The notes beneath the pieces are model-generated. The model saw only the letters and a list, made by a program, of their open reading frames with translations, did not search any database and was not told where the DNA came from. Of a stretch of DNA of 64,000 nucleotides, positions 10,784-19,090 are shown in pieces. Where the stretch lies: NCBI GenBank assembly GCA_041661865.1, contig JBAZTO010000004.1, positions 43,156 to 107,155 on the forward strand. The letters run 5' to 3'. The position numbers and the translations under genes were made by a program. How positions within the stretch are numbered: the first letter of the stretch is position 1; each line of letters opens with the position of its first letter. This stretch comes from JBAZTO01 sp041661865 (GTDB lineage Bacteria; Planctomycetota; Phycisphaerae; SM23-33).

Positions 10784-11431
10784 ATACAAAGAGTTATCGC
10801 GTACATTGACGGGTTTAACTTGTACTTCGGCCTACGCGAAAACAAGTGGCGAAGGTATTACTGGCTCAACTTATGGGCCTTGGTACTCAGTCTACTGAAG
10901 CCTGACCAGAAGCTCGTCCTCACGAAGTATTTTACTGCCCGAATCGCTGGTGCTCGGCAAGGGGATCCTCCGATGCTAGCGCGTGAACTCGATGCCAAAG
11001 TCAAGCGGCAAGGCCTGTTTCTGGATGCCCTGAGTACTCTGCGAAACTTACAAGTCTTTGAAGGACACTATCTTGGGAAAACCGTGGAATGCTTCCGCTG
11101 TGGGGGGACGTGGCGAACCCACGAAGAAAAGATGACAGATGTGAACATCGCCACCGAGATCTTGACGGATGCATTCAATGATCACTTTGACACGGCGATT
11201 CTGATCTCCGGGGATAGCGATCTTGTTCCTCCAGTACTGGCCGTAAGGCAGTATTTTCCCGGGAAGAAGATTGTTGCGGCCTTCCCACCGTCACGGACCT
11301 CCGAACAATTGAAGCGAGCGGTCAATGCCTATTTCGTCATCGGTGAAGCGAAGCTTCGGCAAAGTCAGTTCCCGGATTACGTCAAGAAATCAGATGGTTT
11401 CACTCTTGTTAGGCCACAGGAATGGCGATAG
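10784..11431 (+). CDS. NYN-domain (LabA-like/PIN-like) nuclease with non-canonical start
   Basis: About 215 codons. NYN proteins are metal-dependent ribonucleases of the PIN-like fold. The acidic residues are visible: Asp of AYIDGFNLYFG (codon 10808-10810), Asp of MTDVNIATEI, and the pair in LISGDSDLVPPV. A CFRCGG CxxC lies in the middle. The in-frame stop TAA at 10778-10780 leaves only ACC ATA CAA AGA GTT ATC GCG TAC ATT before the catalytic Asp: no ATG, GTG, TTG or CTG. The natural N-terminus by homology is at ATA 10784. The first canonical start, TTG 10820, lies after the Asp and would give an inactive fragment. AGGGA (10766-10770) sits 13 bases upstream. Either an ATA start is used or the start was lost. 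Base composition looks lower in GC than its neighbours. Confidence 0.7.
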   Translation: MQRVIAYIDGFNLYFGLRENKWRRYYWLNLWALVLSLLKPDQKLVLTKYFTARIAGARQGDPPMLARELDAKVKRQGLFLDALSTLRNLQVFEGHYLGKTVECFRCGGTWRTHEEKMTDVNIATEILTDAFNDHFDTAILISGDSDLVPPVLAVRQYFPGKKIVAAFPPSRTSEQLKRAVNAYFVIGEAKLRQSQFPDYVKKSDGFTLVRPQEWR

Positions 11432-11482
11432 ACGGACCGCGGCCGGCGCTATGAACAAAGCGTACTTGACGCGACCGAACCG

Positions 11483-12235
11483 TTACTCTTCCCAGTATTT
11501 CGGGCGGCCGTAGTAGTCGTACAGACGAATCTCGTACTCGCGGTTGATCGGCGTCGAGGGATCAAAATGAGTACTGTGGCGGATCTGCTCGCGTGTCAGA
11601 TCGACGCGCACTTCCCGGTCGGGCCAGTCCACCGATGTCACCCACGCCGGCGAGACCAGGACCTTCCGGCCGGGAATCCAGTTCCGCGTGTCGACGATCA
11701 TGTAGCGGAGTACCCAGCCGTCGGTCTGGACCAGGAAGTCGGTGACGTGACCGACCTCCCCGTCGGTGGCGTGGATGTGATAGCCGGTCACCTCCTTGAT
11801 GCTGCGAAGGTGCGGGTCGCCGGTCGTCGGCTTGGCCACCTCGGTGCCTGTCCGCGGCACCGTTCCAATCGGAAGGATCATGCCCGTCATCGGCACGCCC
11901 AAGGGTGAAATCCAGTAGGGGGCCCAGTCGTAATAAATGGCCAACTGCTCCTCGTGCTGGCGTGAGACGGGCTGATGCGACTCGATGCCGGGACTGTTGG
12001 CCACCTTTTCCCTGGTCAACGCGACGGGAAGGATCGCCTGCGACCACTGGGGCTGGCTGATCACCAGCGGCGAGAGCAACACCTGCCGGCCGGTCAGCCA
12101 CCCGCCGGACTCGACCGTCAGATAGCGAATGGCCCACGAATGATCGTCAAACAGGAAGTCCCTGGCGTGGCCCAGCGGGCCGTCGGTGGCCTCGATTCGA
12201 TACCCGATGATTTCCTTGACGCTGCGAAGCATCAT
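11483..12235 (-). CDS. Tandem PRC-barrel domain protein
   Basis: 250 residues with two PRC-barrel repeats: about 2-75 (LRSVKEIIGYRIEATDGPLGHARDF) and about 140-215 (LRSIKEVTGYHIHATDGEVGHVTDF). The two repeats share the pattern G-x-A-T-D-G-x-x-G-H and a W-x-x-G-R-x-V-L-x-S-P segment. PRC barrels are small b-barrels found in RimM and in photosynthetic reaction centre H subunits; stand-alone two-domain forms are common in stress-related loci, with no fixed function known. Soluble, no signal peptide. Convergent with the NYN gene. Confidence 0.85.
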   Translation of the reverse strand: MMLRSVKEIIGYRIEATDGPLGHARDFLFDDHSWAIRYLTVESGGWLTGRQVLLSPLVISQPQWSQAILPVALTREKVANSPGIESHQPVSRQHEEQLAIYYDWAPYWISPLGVPMTGMILPIGTVPRTGTEVAKPTTGDPHLRSIKEVTGYHIHATDGEVGHVTDFLVQTDGWVLRYMIVDTRNWIPGRKVLVSPAWVTSVDWPDREVRVDLTREQIRHSTHFDPSTPINREYEIRLYDYYGRPKYWEE

Positions 12236-12430
12236 AGTCTCCTGACCGGCGGGGTTGCCCTATGGACCTCTCGCCTCTAAACAATGGTAGGGGGCCTGAT
12301 CGCCAGTGGCGAATCGCCGACGACGAATTCAGCAATCGCCGATTTTTCGATGCGGTGGAAGATGTGGCCGCCGGGCTGGTTGCCGCTTTCCCGTTACCTC
12401 TTCCTTTTCCCTTTTTTCGGGGCCTTGGGG

Positions 12431-12436
12431 TATAAT
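12431..12436 (+). promoter_or_regulatory. Possible -10 box of proA
   Basis: TATAAT lies 21 bases before the proA ATG; no good -35 is visible. Confidence 0.35.
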
Positions 12437-12457
12437 CCGGTCTCGCAGGAGAACGCC

Positions 12458-13717
12458 ATGGATGCCGTCGCATACATCAACACGATTGCCCGCTCTGCCC
12501 GCAAGGCTGCCGCCGAACTGGCCCGCACCGCCGGGGCCGAGCGCAACGCCGCCCTGGCCGCCTGTGCCAAGGCCTTGCGCGAAGGGGCCGAGGCGATCGT
12601 TCAGGCCAACGCCAAAGACCTGGCCGCCGCGCAGGAGGCCAAGCTGCCCGCCGCCATGGTCGATCGTCTGCGCCTCAGCCCGGCGGGGATAGAGTCCATG
12701 GCCGCCGCCGTCGAACAGATCGCCGCCCAGAGCGACCCGGTAGGGCAGGCCATCGCCGCTTACAATCGGCCTAACGGCCTGCGGATCGAGAAGCGCCGCG
12801 TGCCCATCGGCGTCATCGGCATCATCTACGAGTCCCGTCCCAACGTGACGGCCGACGCGGCGGCCCTGTGCCTCAAGAGCGGCAACGCGTGCATTCTGCG
12901 CGGCGGCAAGGAAGCCCTGCACTCCAACGTGGCCATTGGCAAGATCCTCGCCCAGACCCTGGCCGCCACGGGCCTGCCCGCCGGCGCCGTCACCGTCATC
13001 GAGACAACCGACCGCGCCGTGGTGCCCGCGATGGCCACGGCTGAGGGGCTGATCGACCTGATTATTCCGCGCGGCGGCGAGCAGCTCATCCGCGCCGTCG
13101 TCCAGGCGGCCACCATTCCGGTCATCAAGCACTACGCGGGCAATTGCCACGTTTACGTCCACAGCCAGGCCGACCTGGAGATGGCCCAGCGCATCACCGT
13201 CAACGCCAAGTGCCAGCGGCCCGGCGTCTGCAACGCCGCCGAGACGCTGCTGGTCGATGCCGCGGTGGCCGAGAAGTTCCTGCCCCTCGTGGCAGCCAGG
13301 CTGACCGCCGCCGGCGTGGAACTCCGCGGCTGCGAGCGGTCGCGCAGGATCGTGCCCTCGATGAAGGCCGCCTGCGAGGAAGACTGGCGGACGGAGTACC
13401 TGGACCTGATCCTGGCCGTCCGCGTGGTCGATGGCCTGGACCAGGCCGTCGAGCACATCAACGCACATGGCTCGGGCCACACCGACGCCATTGTCACCGA
13501 GTCGCTCTCGGCGGCTGAGCGGTTCGTGGCCGCGGTGGACTCCTCCAGCGTGATGGTCAACGTCTCGACGCGTTTCAGCGACGGCGGGGAGTATGGCCTG
13601 GGGGCCGAGGTGGGCATCAGCACCGACAAACTCCACGCCCGCGGCCCGATGGGCGCCGAGGACCTGACCACCTACAAGTGGATCGTCACCGGCCACGGTC
13701 ACCTTCGCGGACAATAG
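12458..13717 (+). CDS. proA: Gamma-glutamyl phosphate reductase
   Basis: 419 residues, the normal length. Reduces glutamyl-5-phosphate with NADPH to glutamate semialdehyde, the second step of proline synthesis. It has the aldehyde-dehydrogenase fold with the ProA signature around the catalytic Cys (CQRPGVCNAAETLL) and the late motif VNVSTRFSDGGEYGLGAEVGIST (about 370-390). The ATG at 12458 follows GCAGGAGAACGCC; the open frame further upstream is non-coding in character. proB is not adjacent. Confidence 0.97.
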   Translation: MDAVAYINTIARSARKAAAELARTAGAERNAALAACAKALREGAEAIVQANAKDLAAAQEAKLPAAMVDRLRLSPAGIESMAAAVEQIAAQSDPVGQAIAAYNRPNGLRIEKRRVPIGVIGIIYESRPNVTADAAALCLKSGNACILRGGKEALHSNVAIGKILAQTLAATGLPAGAVTVIETTDRAVVPAMATAEGLIDLIIPRGGEQLIRAVVQAATIPVIKHYAGNCHVYVHSQADLEMAQRITVNAKCQRPGVCNAAETLLVDAAVAEKFLPLVAARLTAAGVELRGCERSRRIVPSMKAACEEDWRTEYLDLILAVRVVDGLDQAVEHINAHGSGHTDAIVTESLSAAERFVAAVDSSSVMVNVSTRFSDGGEYGLGAEVGISTDKLHARGPMGAEDLTTYKWIVTGHGHLRGQ

Positions 13718-13813
13718 CCCCGCCCTGCCTATCCGTCCTGCCTAGAATGTCGCACCAGCGAATCGGCCGCCACGGCATTGGGGCGGGGGTGCGGCTGGCC
13801 AGGGAGCACAAAA

Positions 13814-14089
13814 ATGACCATCTGGAGCGACTTGTTCCTGGGGCTTGTGGAGGTGGGTAAGGCCCACTACTGCCAGGCCGTCCACAAGGTCCGAAGCGTC
13901 GGGCCGGCGATCCTGCTGACCGTGATGGCGGCCATCGTGACGCTGTGGGGCCTGGGCCTGCTGGTGGCGTCGGTGTTCATCGGCGTCGCAAGTTGCATGG
14001 GATGCGTCTGGGCCGCGGTCATTTCGGCGATGCTCGCCTTTGCCATCGCCTCGGTCCTGGCCCTGATCGCCGTGCGAGTCCGCCGGTAA
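13814..14089 (+). CDS. Small two-span membrane protein, holin-X/phage-holin-like (91 aa)
   Basis: 91 residues: a short cytoplasmic amphipathic start (MTIWSDLFLGLVEVGKAHY), then two hydrophobic spans (about 32-56 and 62-85) and a basic end (RVRR). The pattern resembles actinobacterial holin-X superfamily III proteins, often seen beside other small stress-related membrane proteins; that match is weak. AGGGAG lies 8 bases before the ATG. It is followed by two more small membrane genes with gaps of 94 and 290 bases. Function unknown. Confidence 0.65.
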   Translation: MTIWSDLFLGLVEVGKAHYCQAVHKVRSVGPAILLTVMAAIVTLWGLGLLVASVFIGVASCMGCVWAAVISAMLAFAIASVLALIAVRVRR

Positions 14090-14123
14090 GCCGCCGCGGC
14101 AAGGCTTTCACTTCCCGCGACCC

Positions 14124-14129
14124 TATAAT
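14124..14129 (+). promoter_or_regulatory. Possible -10 box of the DUF1328 gene
   Basis: TATAAT lies 54 bases upstream of the ATG; the -35 is unclear. Confidence 0.3.
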
Positions 14130-14183
14130 GGAGTGACCGCACGGGAGACGCATCTCCGTGCTTTGGGTCCAGGAGTGTGAACC

Positions 14184-14366
14184 ATGTTGTACTGGGCCGT
14201 TGTATTCTTCGTTGTGTCGATCATCGCAGCGATATTCGGATTCACGGGGTTCGCTATGGGCGCCGCCATGGTTGCTCAGGTTCTGTTCTTCGTATTCCTG
14301 GCCATGTTCCTGGCGACCCTTATCATGGGGCTCAGCGGACGCCATACGCCGCATCCTCGTATGTGA
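14184..14366 (+). CDS. DUF1328 (YtjA-type) small membrane protein
   Basis: 60 residues with two membrane spans. The sequence MLYWAVVFFVVSIIAAIFG followed by FTGFAMGAAMVAQVLFFVFLA matches the DUF1328 pattern of an aromatic start, a mid G-x-A-x-G-A-A turn and an FF-V-F-L-x-M-F second span. The family is widespread, often stress-linked, and has no known activity. The extra C-terminal residues GRHTPHPRM are unusual. Confidence 0.85.
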   Translation: MLYWAVVFFVVSIIAAIFGFTGFAMGAAMVAQVLFFVFLAMFLATLIMGLSGRHTPHPRM

Positions 14367-14422
14367 GCATCCGTGCCCCCAGGACGCGACCAAGACCAGG
14401 TTCTAGCCTGGCGCAAGGGCGG

Positions 14423-14453
14423 GTGCCGTGGTCGCGGCGTTTGCGACCACGTG
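14423..14453. repeat. Dispersed palindromic repeat, family C, copy 1
   Basis: Hairpin CGTGGTCGC / GCGACCACG (14427-14451) with loop ggcgttt. The whole segment from GTGCCG to CACGTG reappears inverted and identical at 20682-20712. Followed at 14457-14498 by a second hairpin with 10-bp arms GGCCCTGTTT / AAACAGGGCC. Confidence 0.75.
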
Positions 14454-14656
14454 GCTGGCCCTGTTTATTGGCGGCGTGGGGCAAGTCCAAACAGGGCCGA
14501 TTGCGAGGAATATAGGCGCACACGTCAATGAGAGCTATATTTCCACCTCTTGGGTTTTTCGCTGCCGCCGTGTGCCTAGAATTCGACAAAAGGGAACAGG
14601 CCTGGGATAGGTGCGGGCCCTGGATCTTGGTTCCCGGAAAGAAGACAAGGTGACAC

Positions 14657-15232
14657 ATGGCGACGACTTTGGGGAAGTTTCGATGGGCGTCAGCCTTACG
14701 CGGACTGGCCGCAATTGCGTTCGGCATACTGGCACTCACCTGGCCGGCTATCACCGTGATAGTGCTGCTGGCCCTGTTCGGGGCTTATGCCATTCTGGAC
14801 GGTCTTTTTGCCCTGGTGGCTTCGTTTCAAAGACGCACGCGAGTGTTTCGTGAAGGATGGCTGGTGCCGCTGGTGGGCATATTGAGCATCGCGATCGGCG
14901 TGCTCGCGTTCGCCCGGCCGGGGATCACCGCGATCGTGCTGCTGCTGGTGATTGCGGCTCGCGCCATCTTCGCGGGAGTGCTGGAGATTGCCGCAGCCAT
15001 CCACTACCACAAGAGGATTCGGGGCGAGTGGCTCCTGGCGCTGGGCGGGGGGCTGTCGGTGGCCTTCGGCCTGCTGGTGTTCGCCTACCCGCTGGAAGGC
15101 GCCCTGGCGGCCCTGTGGCTGATCGGCGTGTATGCGATCCTGGTCGGGTCGGCGCAGATCGTTTTCGCCCTGTCGGCCAAGACGTTGGTCGAAGAGATCG
15201 AGCGGCCCACCAGCCCACCGCTGCCGGCATAA
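14657..15232 (+). CDS. HdeD-family (DUF308) membrane protein
   Basis: 191 residues with six predicted spans arranged as three repeats of a paired-helix unit, each containing a G-x-x-x-I/F-G-x-x-x-F/L-x-x-P motif (FGILALTWP, IGVLAFARPG, FGLLVFAYP). This is typical of HdeD, an inner-membrane acid-resistance protein of Escherichia coli. ATG is preceded by an AAGAAGACAAGG stretch. It follows two other small membrane genes on the same strand. Confidence 0.88.
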   Translation: MATTLGKFRWASALRGLAAIAFGILALTWPAITVIVLLALFGAYAILDGLFALVASFQRRTRVFREGWLVPLVGILSIAIGVLAFARPGITAIVLLLVIAARAIFAGVLEIAAAIHYHKRIRGEWLLALGGGLSVAFGLLVFAYPLEGALAALWLIGVYAILVGSAQIVFALSAKTLVEEIERPTSPPLPA

Positions 15233-15374
15233 GCGGCGCGGGCGGGCTGCGAGAGTGTGTGTTTGCGCCCTGGGCTACAGGGATCGGAGCCTTGTAGCCC
15301 AGGGCAGCGTCGCTGAGTAATGGCGGCGCGCAAAATCGATCTGGCGGGCGGGGGCAGCGGGGGGTGCGAGTGGT

Positions 15375-15569
15375 TTACTCGACGATTTCCAGCAGACGCT
15401 GGGCCAGGCGGACGTGGCGCTGCTTGTCAGCCAGGAGTTGCTCCAGCTCTTGCGCGGCGTGGGGGTCTCGGACACCTGCATGGATTAGCCCGGCGTAGGC
15501 CTGCTCGGCTTCCTGCGCCTTGGCCAGGAGTTGCGAGAACTGCTCGCGAAGCAAGGCCTGCTCAAGCAT
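15375..15569 (-). CDS. Small helical protein (64 aa), coupled to the gene before it
   Basis: 64 residues, almost all helical, with heptad-like Leu/Ala spacing (LLREQFSQLLAKAQEAEQAY) and no recognised domain. Its ATG overlaps the stop of the upstream ORF in an ATGCTTGA arrangement, so the two are likely translated together. Function unknown; the size and pairing would fit a small secretion or flagellar-type chaperone, but nothing else supports that. Confidence 0.55.
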   Translation of the reverse strand: MLEQALLREQFSQLLAKAQEAEQAYAGLIHAGVRDPHAAQELEQLLADKQRHVRLAQRLLEIVE

Positions 15570-15834
15570 CGCCGATCCCGCCTTTCAGCCGCCGCGACAG
15601 CAGGTCCACGGCACTGCGGTGGGCCTCGTTGTCCAGACGCAGGGCCTGGAGAATGGCGAAAACCTCCGCCCGCTGCTCGTCATCGAAACATTCAACGTGC
15701 TGGACTTCATCGGTGGTCTCGGCGAGTTTCTGGGCCAGTTGCTGTTCCAGGCCAGCCAGAAGCGATACGGAGGGATTGATGATTTCCGCGGCCGCCATGT
15801 CCATGGTTCCATCCACAATGTTCAAGAGGTGCAT
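15562..15834 (-). CDS. Small helical protein (90 aa), first gene of the pair
   Basis: 90 residues from ATG 15834 (MHLLNIVDGTMD); a later start at 15804 is also possible. Mostly helical, acidic in the middle (FDDEQRAEVFAILQAL), no membrane segment, not recognised. It is followed by the 64-residue ORF with overlapping stop and start. It lies just downstream of the tRNA-Leu on the same strand. Confidence 0.55.
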   Translation of the reverse strand: MHLLNIVDGTMDMAAAEIINPSVSLLAGLEQQLAQKLAETTDEVQHVECFDDEQRAEVFAILQALRLDNEAHRSAVDLLSRRLKGGIGDA

Positions 15835-15940
15835 ACCCCTCGTCCAAATGGGCATTATCACGCAAAATGGCCGAAAATTCAAGGAAAATCCGAAAAAACG
15901 CCATGTAAATCCAGCCAAACAACCTCACAAAAGACCTGAC

Positions 15941-16025
15941 TGCCCGGGACAGGAGTTGAACCTGCATGGGACAAAGTCCCACCAGCCCCTCAAGCTGGCG
16001 CGTCTGCCAATTCCGCCACCCGGGC
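15941..16025 (-). tRNA. tRNA-Leu (anticodon GAG)
   Basis: 85 nt, class II with a long variable arm. Acceptor GCCCGGG / CCCGGGC, discriminator A, D-arm GGCGGAATTGGCAGACGC, anticodon stem CCAGC / GCTGG with loop TTGAGGG, T-arm with GTTCAACTC. CCA is not encoded. Confidence 0.95.
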
Positions 16026-16102
16026 CTTGGGTGAACCCGCTAAACTATTCTACTTGCCGGCCAAAGTCAAGTCGCTCAATTCGGGCTTTGGCCTGGGCTG
16101 CC

Positions 16103-17860
16103 TCAGGCGGGCTTGTCCTCGCTGGGCGGAGGAGTGGCGTCCTGGGGCGCGGGGCTCTGCGCGGGCGGATTGCCCTGCTCAGTGGCGGAGGAAGCGTCAG
16201 ACGGAGCGGCCTGCTGGATATCTTCCTCGATGTAGACCTCGTTCATCTCCGTCGCGTCGACTTTGCGGCGAAGCAGGCAGTAGATGATCGTCGTGCTGCT
16301 GGCGATGTAGGACAGCAGGAAGGCGCCCAGCAGGGCACTGACCAGGTAGACCCAGAAGGCCACCAGGAAGGCGCCGGCCTTCTCGCCGCCGCTCATGATC
16401 GCCCAGTTGAACGGGCCGTGAAGGTCCATCAGCGTGGGGGCGCTCCAGAGTACGTCCAGGCGTGTGGCGCCCTCGCCCAGGCCCTTGCCGCCGGTGAAGA
16501 CGCCCCAGTTGGCGAAGTAGTGGGCCGAGGCCAGGGCCAGCCAGGCGAACACGCGGACGACCAGGTACCAGACCGAGCCGAAGACCACCGCCACCAGGCC
16601 GTACCACGCGGCCCGCCACGGGCGATCGAAAACGTAGCTGAAGCCGCGGCTGATGGCGTCGAAGTTGTCCGAGCCCTCCACCGCGATGGCGGGGTACATC
16701 AGGCTCGATCCGCAGACCAGGCCCACGATCAGGAACGCGATGGCGAAGCCGGCGATGATGGCCAGGAAGAACAGCAGCCCTGCGATGAAGGCCCCTACGC
16801 CCCAGAGGTTCAGGACCAGCCCGCCGATGGCCAGCAGCAGACCCAGCAGCAGGATCAGGCCCAGCGGAATCAGCGGGGCACTGAAGAAGCTGATGAACTT
16901 GCCGGAGGAGAATCTCAGCGCCTGGGACATGGACATCTTCTCATCGCGGGCGAACTGGAGCGCGGCGATGCGGTGAATGGCTCCGCCGAACAGGGCCCAC
17001 GCGGCCAGTGCGACGGCCAGGAAGATGATTCCGAACACACAATGCTGCGAGAGCATCCAGGCGGCGCCTTTGACGCCGCGAATGACCCAGTAGAGGAAGC
17101 CGCCGGCTTCGCCTTCGACGATCAGGCCGCCCAGCAGATTGGCATGCCAGACCGACGAAATGGCATTATTGATGCACGTGGCTTCGTGGATCAGCAGCGA
17201 CTGGAAGATCCCGTTGCCCCGGATGGCCTGGGCCTGCTCGGTGAAGGCCTTCTCGCGGGCGGTCAGCAGTTGCATGCCCTTGTTGTAGTCGGCGTCGTAT
17301 TCCTTCTTCTCTTTGCGGGTCTGGGCCAGCAGGTCGCTGATCCTGTCGGCCTCGTCGTCGGCATCTCTCCTCGCCGCGACGTACACCTTCCGCCAGCTCT
17401 TCCTGGCGTCTTCGAGATAGAAGGACGCGCTGCGGCTCTCGTACTGCCCGGCCTTTTCGTCGGCGTTGGCCTTGGCCAGTTTTTCGCGGAAAGCATCGCT
17501 GAACGGGCCATAGGGGAGGCTCTGGGTGAAGGCCGTCAGGTCATGCGCCTCGCGGTGGGCGTCGGCGGCCAGGCGCGCGACGGCCTCGATTCGTCCGTTC
17601 TTCCAGTCGGCCTTGGCCGCGGAAAACTCGCCGGCGGGCACGGCCAGGTATTTGTCGATCTCGCCGCGCATCGCCCGGCTGCCGGCGGCGCCCCACATTC
17701 CGTCCATCACCCGCCCGCAGAAGTACACCAGCACGACGGCCGCCAAGGCCAGCATCAGCTTGCTGGGGTGCATGGCGATGCGGAAGCTCTTGAAGATGTG
17801 CGTGAAGGGAAAGACCTCATTCCAGTTGATGCCGCGTAGCTCATGGGGGTCATTGGCCAT
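16103..17860 (-). CDS. Large multi-span membrane protein, unknown function
   Basis: 585 residues. Near the N-terminus is one membrane span (about 33-55), then a ~200-residue soluble, charged, helix-rich region that probably lies outside the membrane. It is followed by about seven spans (about 265-545) and a cytoplasmic Pro/Ala/Ser-rich tail. Repeated glycine-rich helices (LGLILLLGLLLAIGGLVLNLWG) suggest a channel-like or scaffold membrane domain. I do not recognise the family. The ATG at 17860 starts MANDPHELRGINWNEVFPF, giving a cytoplasmic amphipathic start. It stands alone between tRNA-Leu and the fmdB-like gene. Confidence 0.75.
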   Translation of the reverse strand: MANDPHELRGINWNEVFPFTHIFKSFRIAMHPSKLMLALAAVVLVYFCGRVMDGMWGAAGSRAMRGEIDKYLAVPAGEFSAAKADWKNGRIEAVARLAADAHREAHDLTAFTQSLPYGPFSDAFREKLAKANADEKAGQYESRSASFYLEDARKSWRKVYVAARRDADDEADRISDLLAQTRKEKKEYDADYNKGMQLLTAREKAFTEQAQAIRGNGIFQSLLIHEATCINNAISSVWHANLLGGLIVEGEAGGFLYWVIRGVKGAAWMLSQHCVFGIIFLAVALAAWALFGGAIHRIAALQFARDEKMSMSQALRFSSGKFISFFSAPLIPLGLILLLGLLLAIGGLVLNLWGVGAFIAGLLFFLAIIAGFAIAFLIVGLVCGSSLMYPAIAVEGSDNFDAISRGFSYVFDRPWRAAWYGLVAVVFGSVWYLVVRVFAWLALASAHYFANWGVFTGGKGLGEGATRLDVLWSAPTLMDLHGPFNWAIMSGGEKAGAFLVAFWVYLVSALLGAFLLSYIASSTTIIYCLLRRKVDATEMNEVYIEEDIQQAAPSDASSATEQGNPPAQSPAPQDATPPPSEDKPA

Positions 17861-18031
17861 GGTCTGTCCTTTCTTTTCTGTTCCCGCCTCGGATCCTGAG
17901 TCGCCCGCGACGCGAGCTTCCCGGACGCCGCCGCGCCCGATCAGCGCCGACAGCGACCCGTTGACAAAGGATTATAGGTGAGCCAACCCTTGTTGCAACG
18001 CTTTTTGGCAGCCCAGCCTATGAAAGCGGGC

Positions 18032-18355
18032 CTACTTGTCCTTCTTCTTGGGCTTGGCGGGGGTGGAGTCCTTGGCCTTGGAATCGCCCGTCGAGGCGGC
18101 GGAGGAGGAGGACGAGGAGGACGAGCCGGAAGAATCGCTCTTCTCCTTCTCGGCGCCCTTGCGGTAGGAATCGCTGCGATAGTCGGTCTGGTAGAAGCCG
18201 CTGCCCTTGAAGATGATGCCCGCCCCCGTGCCGATCAGGCGGCGGACCTTGTTCTTCTTGCAGGCGGGGCACTTGCGGATAGGCAGTGCGACGATCGATT
18301 GAAACTGTTCAAACTTCTCGCCGCAGGCCTGGCACTCGTAGTCGTATGTCGGCAT
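18032..18355 (-). CDS. FmdB-type zinc-ribbon protein
   Basis: 107 residues. The start MPTYDYECQACGEKFE and the second knuckle KCPACKKNKVRRL are the FmdB/putative regulatory protein zinc ribbon (CxxC...CxxC). The second half is low complexity: an almost pure serine run followed by a Lys/Pro tail. ATG 18355 is the family start; the frame is open upstream only as leader. Last gene of the chaperone cluster, 114 bases after grpE. Confidence 0.9.
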   Translation of the reverse strand: MPTYDYECQACGEKFEQFQSIVALPIRKCPACKKNKVRRLIGTGAGIIFKGSGFYQTDYRSDSYRKGAEKEKSDSSGSSSSSSSSAASTGDSKAKDSTPAKPKKKDK

Positions 18356-18469
18356 AGACAACTCCATCCGATTGCAAATTGTTGAACTGCAAATCGCCCA
18401 TTGCTCAACGCTGAGGAGAGAACTCTTTAACTTGCAATTTGCGATCGGCAAATACCCAATCGTCTTGTA

Positions 18470-19057
18470 TCACTTCTCGCCGGACTCCTGGGCCGTTTCC
18501 CCGGCCTCATCGGGCAGCTTGGAAACCACCACCGCTGCCGGGCGGATGGTCCGGCCCTTGAGTTGGAAGCCCCGCTGAAGCTCGGTCAGCACCGTGTTGG
18601 GCGGGCACTTGTCCGACGGCTGCTGCATCAGGGCCGAGTGTTTCTCCGGGTCGAAATGCTCGCCCTCAGCCTTGATGACGCTCAGGCCGTAGCGGCCGAG
18701 GATCTCGAAGGCCTTGTTGTAGACCAGTTCCATGCCCACCAGCAGCGGATCGTCGGCGGCGTGGTTGACCATCGCGGCCTTGAGGCCCCGGTCCATGTCG
18801 TCCAGCACGACCAGGAAACTCTTGATCAGGTCGGCGTTGGCGTATTCGCGGGCCTCGGTGATGTCCCGCTGGACGCGCTTCTGGTAGTTCATGAACTCCG
18901 CCGAGACGCGTTGGAGGCGCGCTAGCAGGTCGTCCCGCTCGGCCTGGAGTTTGTCCAGATCGCCGGCCGGTTCCCGCGGCGCGGCGGCTGCGGGCTGGTC
19001 GGGGCTGGGTTGAGAGGCCGGCTCAGCCGAATCGTCCTGTTTGTGTTTCTTGTTCAT
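18470..19057 (-). CDS. grpE: Nucleotide exchange factor GrpE
   Basis: 195 residues. Releases ADP from DnaK. It shows a long N-terminal helix (LDKLQAERDDLLARLQRVSAEFMNYQKRV) and the GrpE C-terminal b-domain (NKAFEILGRYGLSVIKAEGEHFDPEKHSALMQ ... GFQLKGRTIRPAAVVVSK). The first ~30 residues are Pro/Ala/Gln-rich. It sits 33 bases after dnaJ on the same strand; dnaK is not in the window. Confidence 0.96.
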   Translation of the reverse strand: MNKKHKQDDSAEPASQPSPDQPAAAAPREPAGDLDKLQAERDDLLARLQRVSAEFMNYQKRVQRDITEAREYANADLIKSFLVVLDDMDRGLKAAMVNHAADDPLLVGMELVYNKAFEILGRYGLSVIKAEGEHFDPEKHSALMQQPSDKCPPNTVLTELQRGFQLKGRTIRPAAVVVSKLPDEAGETAQESGEK

Positions 19058-19090
19058 GTCGCACCGATTCGTGATGTCCCCATGACCATG

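Noticed and set aside
15941..16025. Integration site at tRNA-Leu
   Set aside because: No integrase or repeated 3' tRNA fragment nearby; xerD 9 kb away is the housekeeping type.
15320..17839. 839-residue plus-strand ORF
   Set aside because: It runs antisense to the tRNA-Leu and the 585-residue membrane protein and has random composition.
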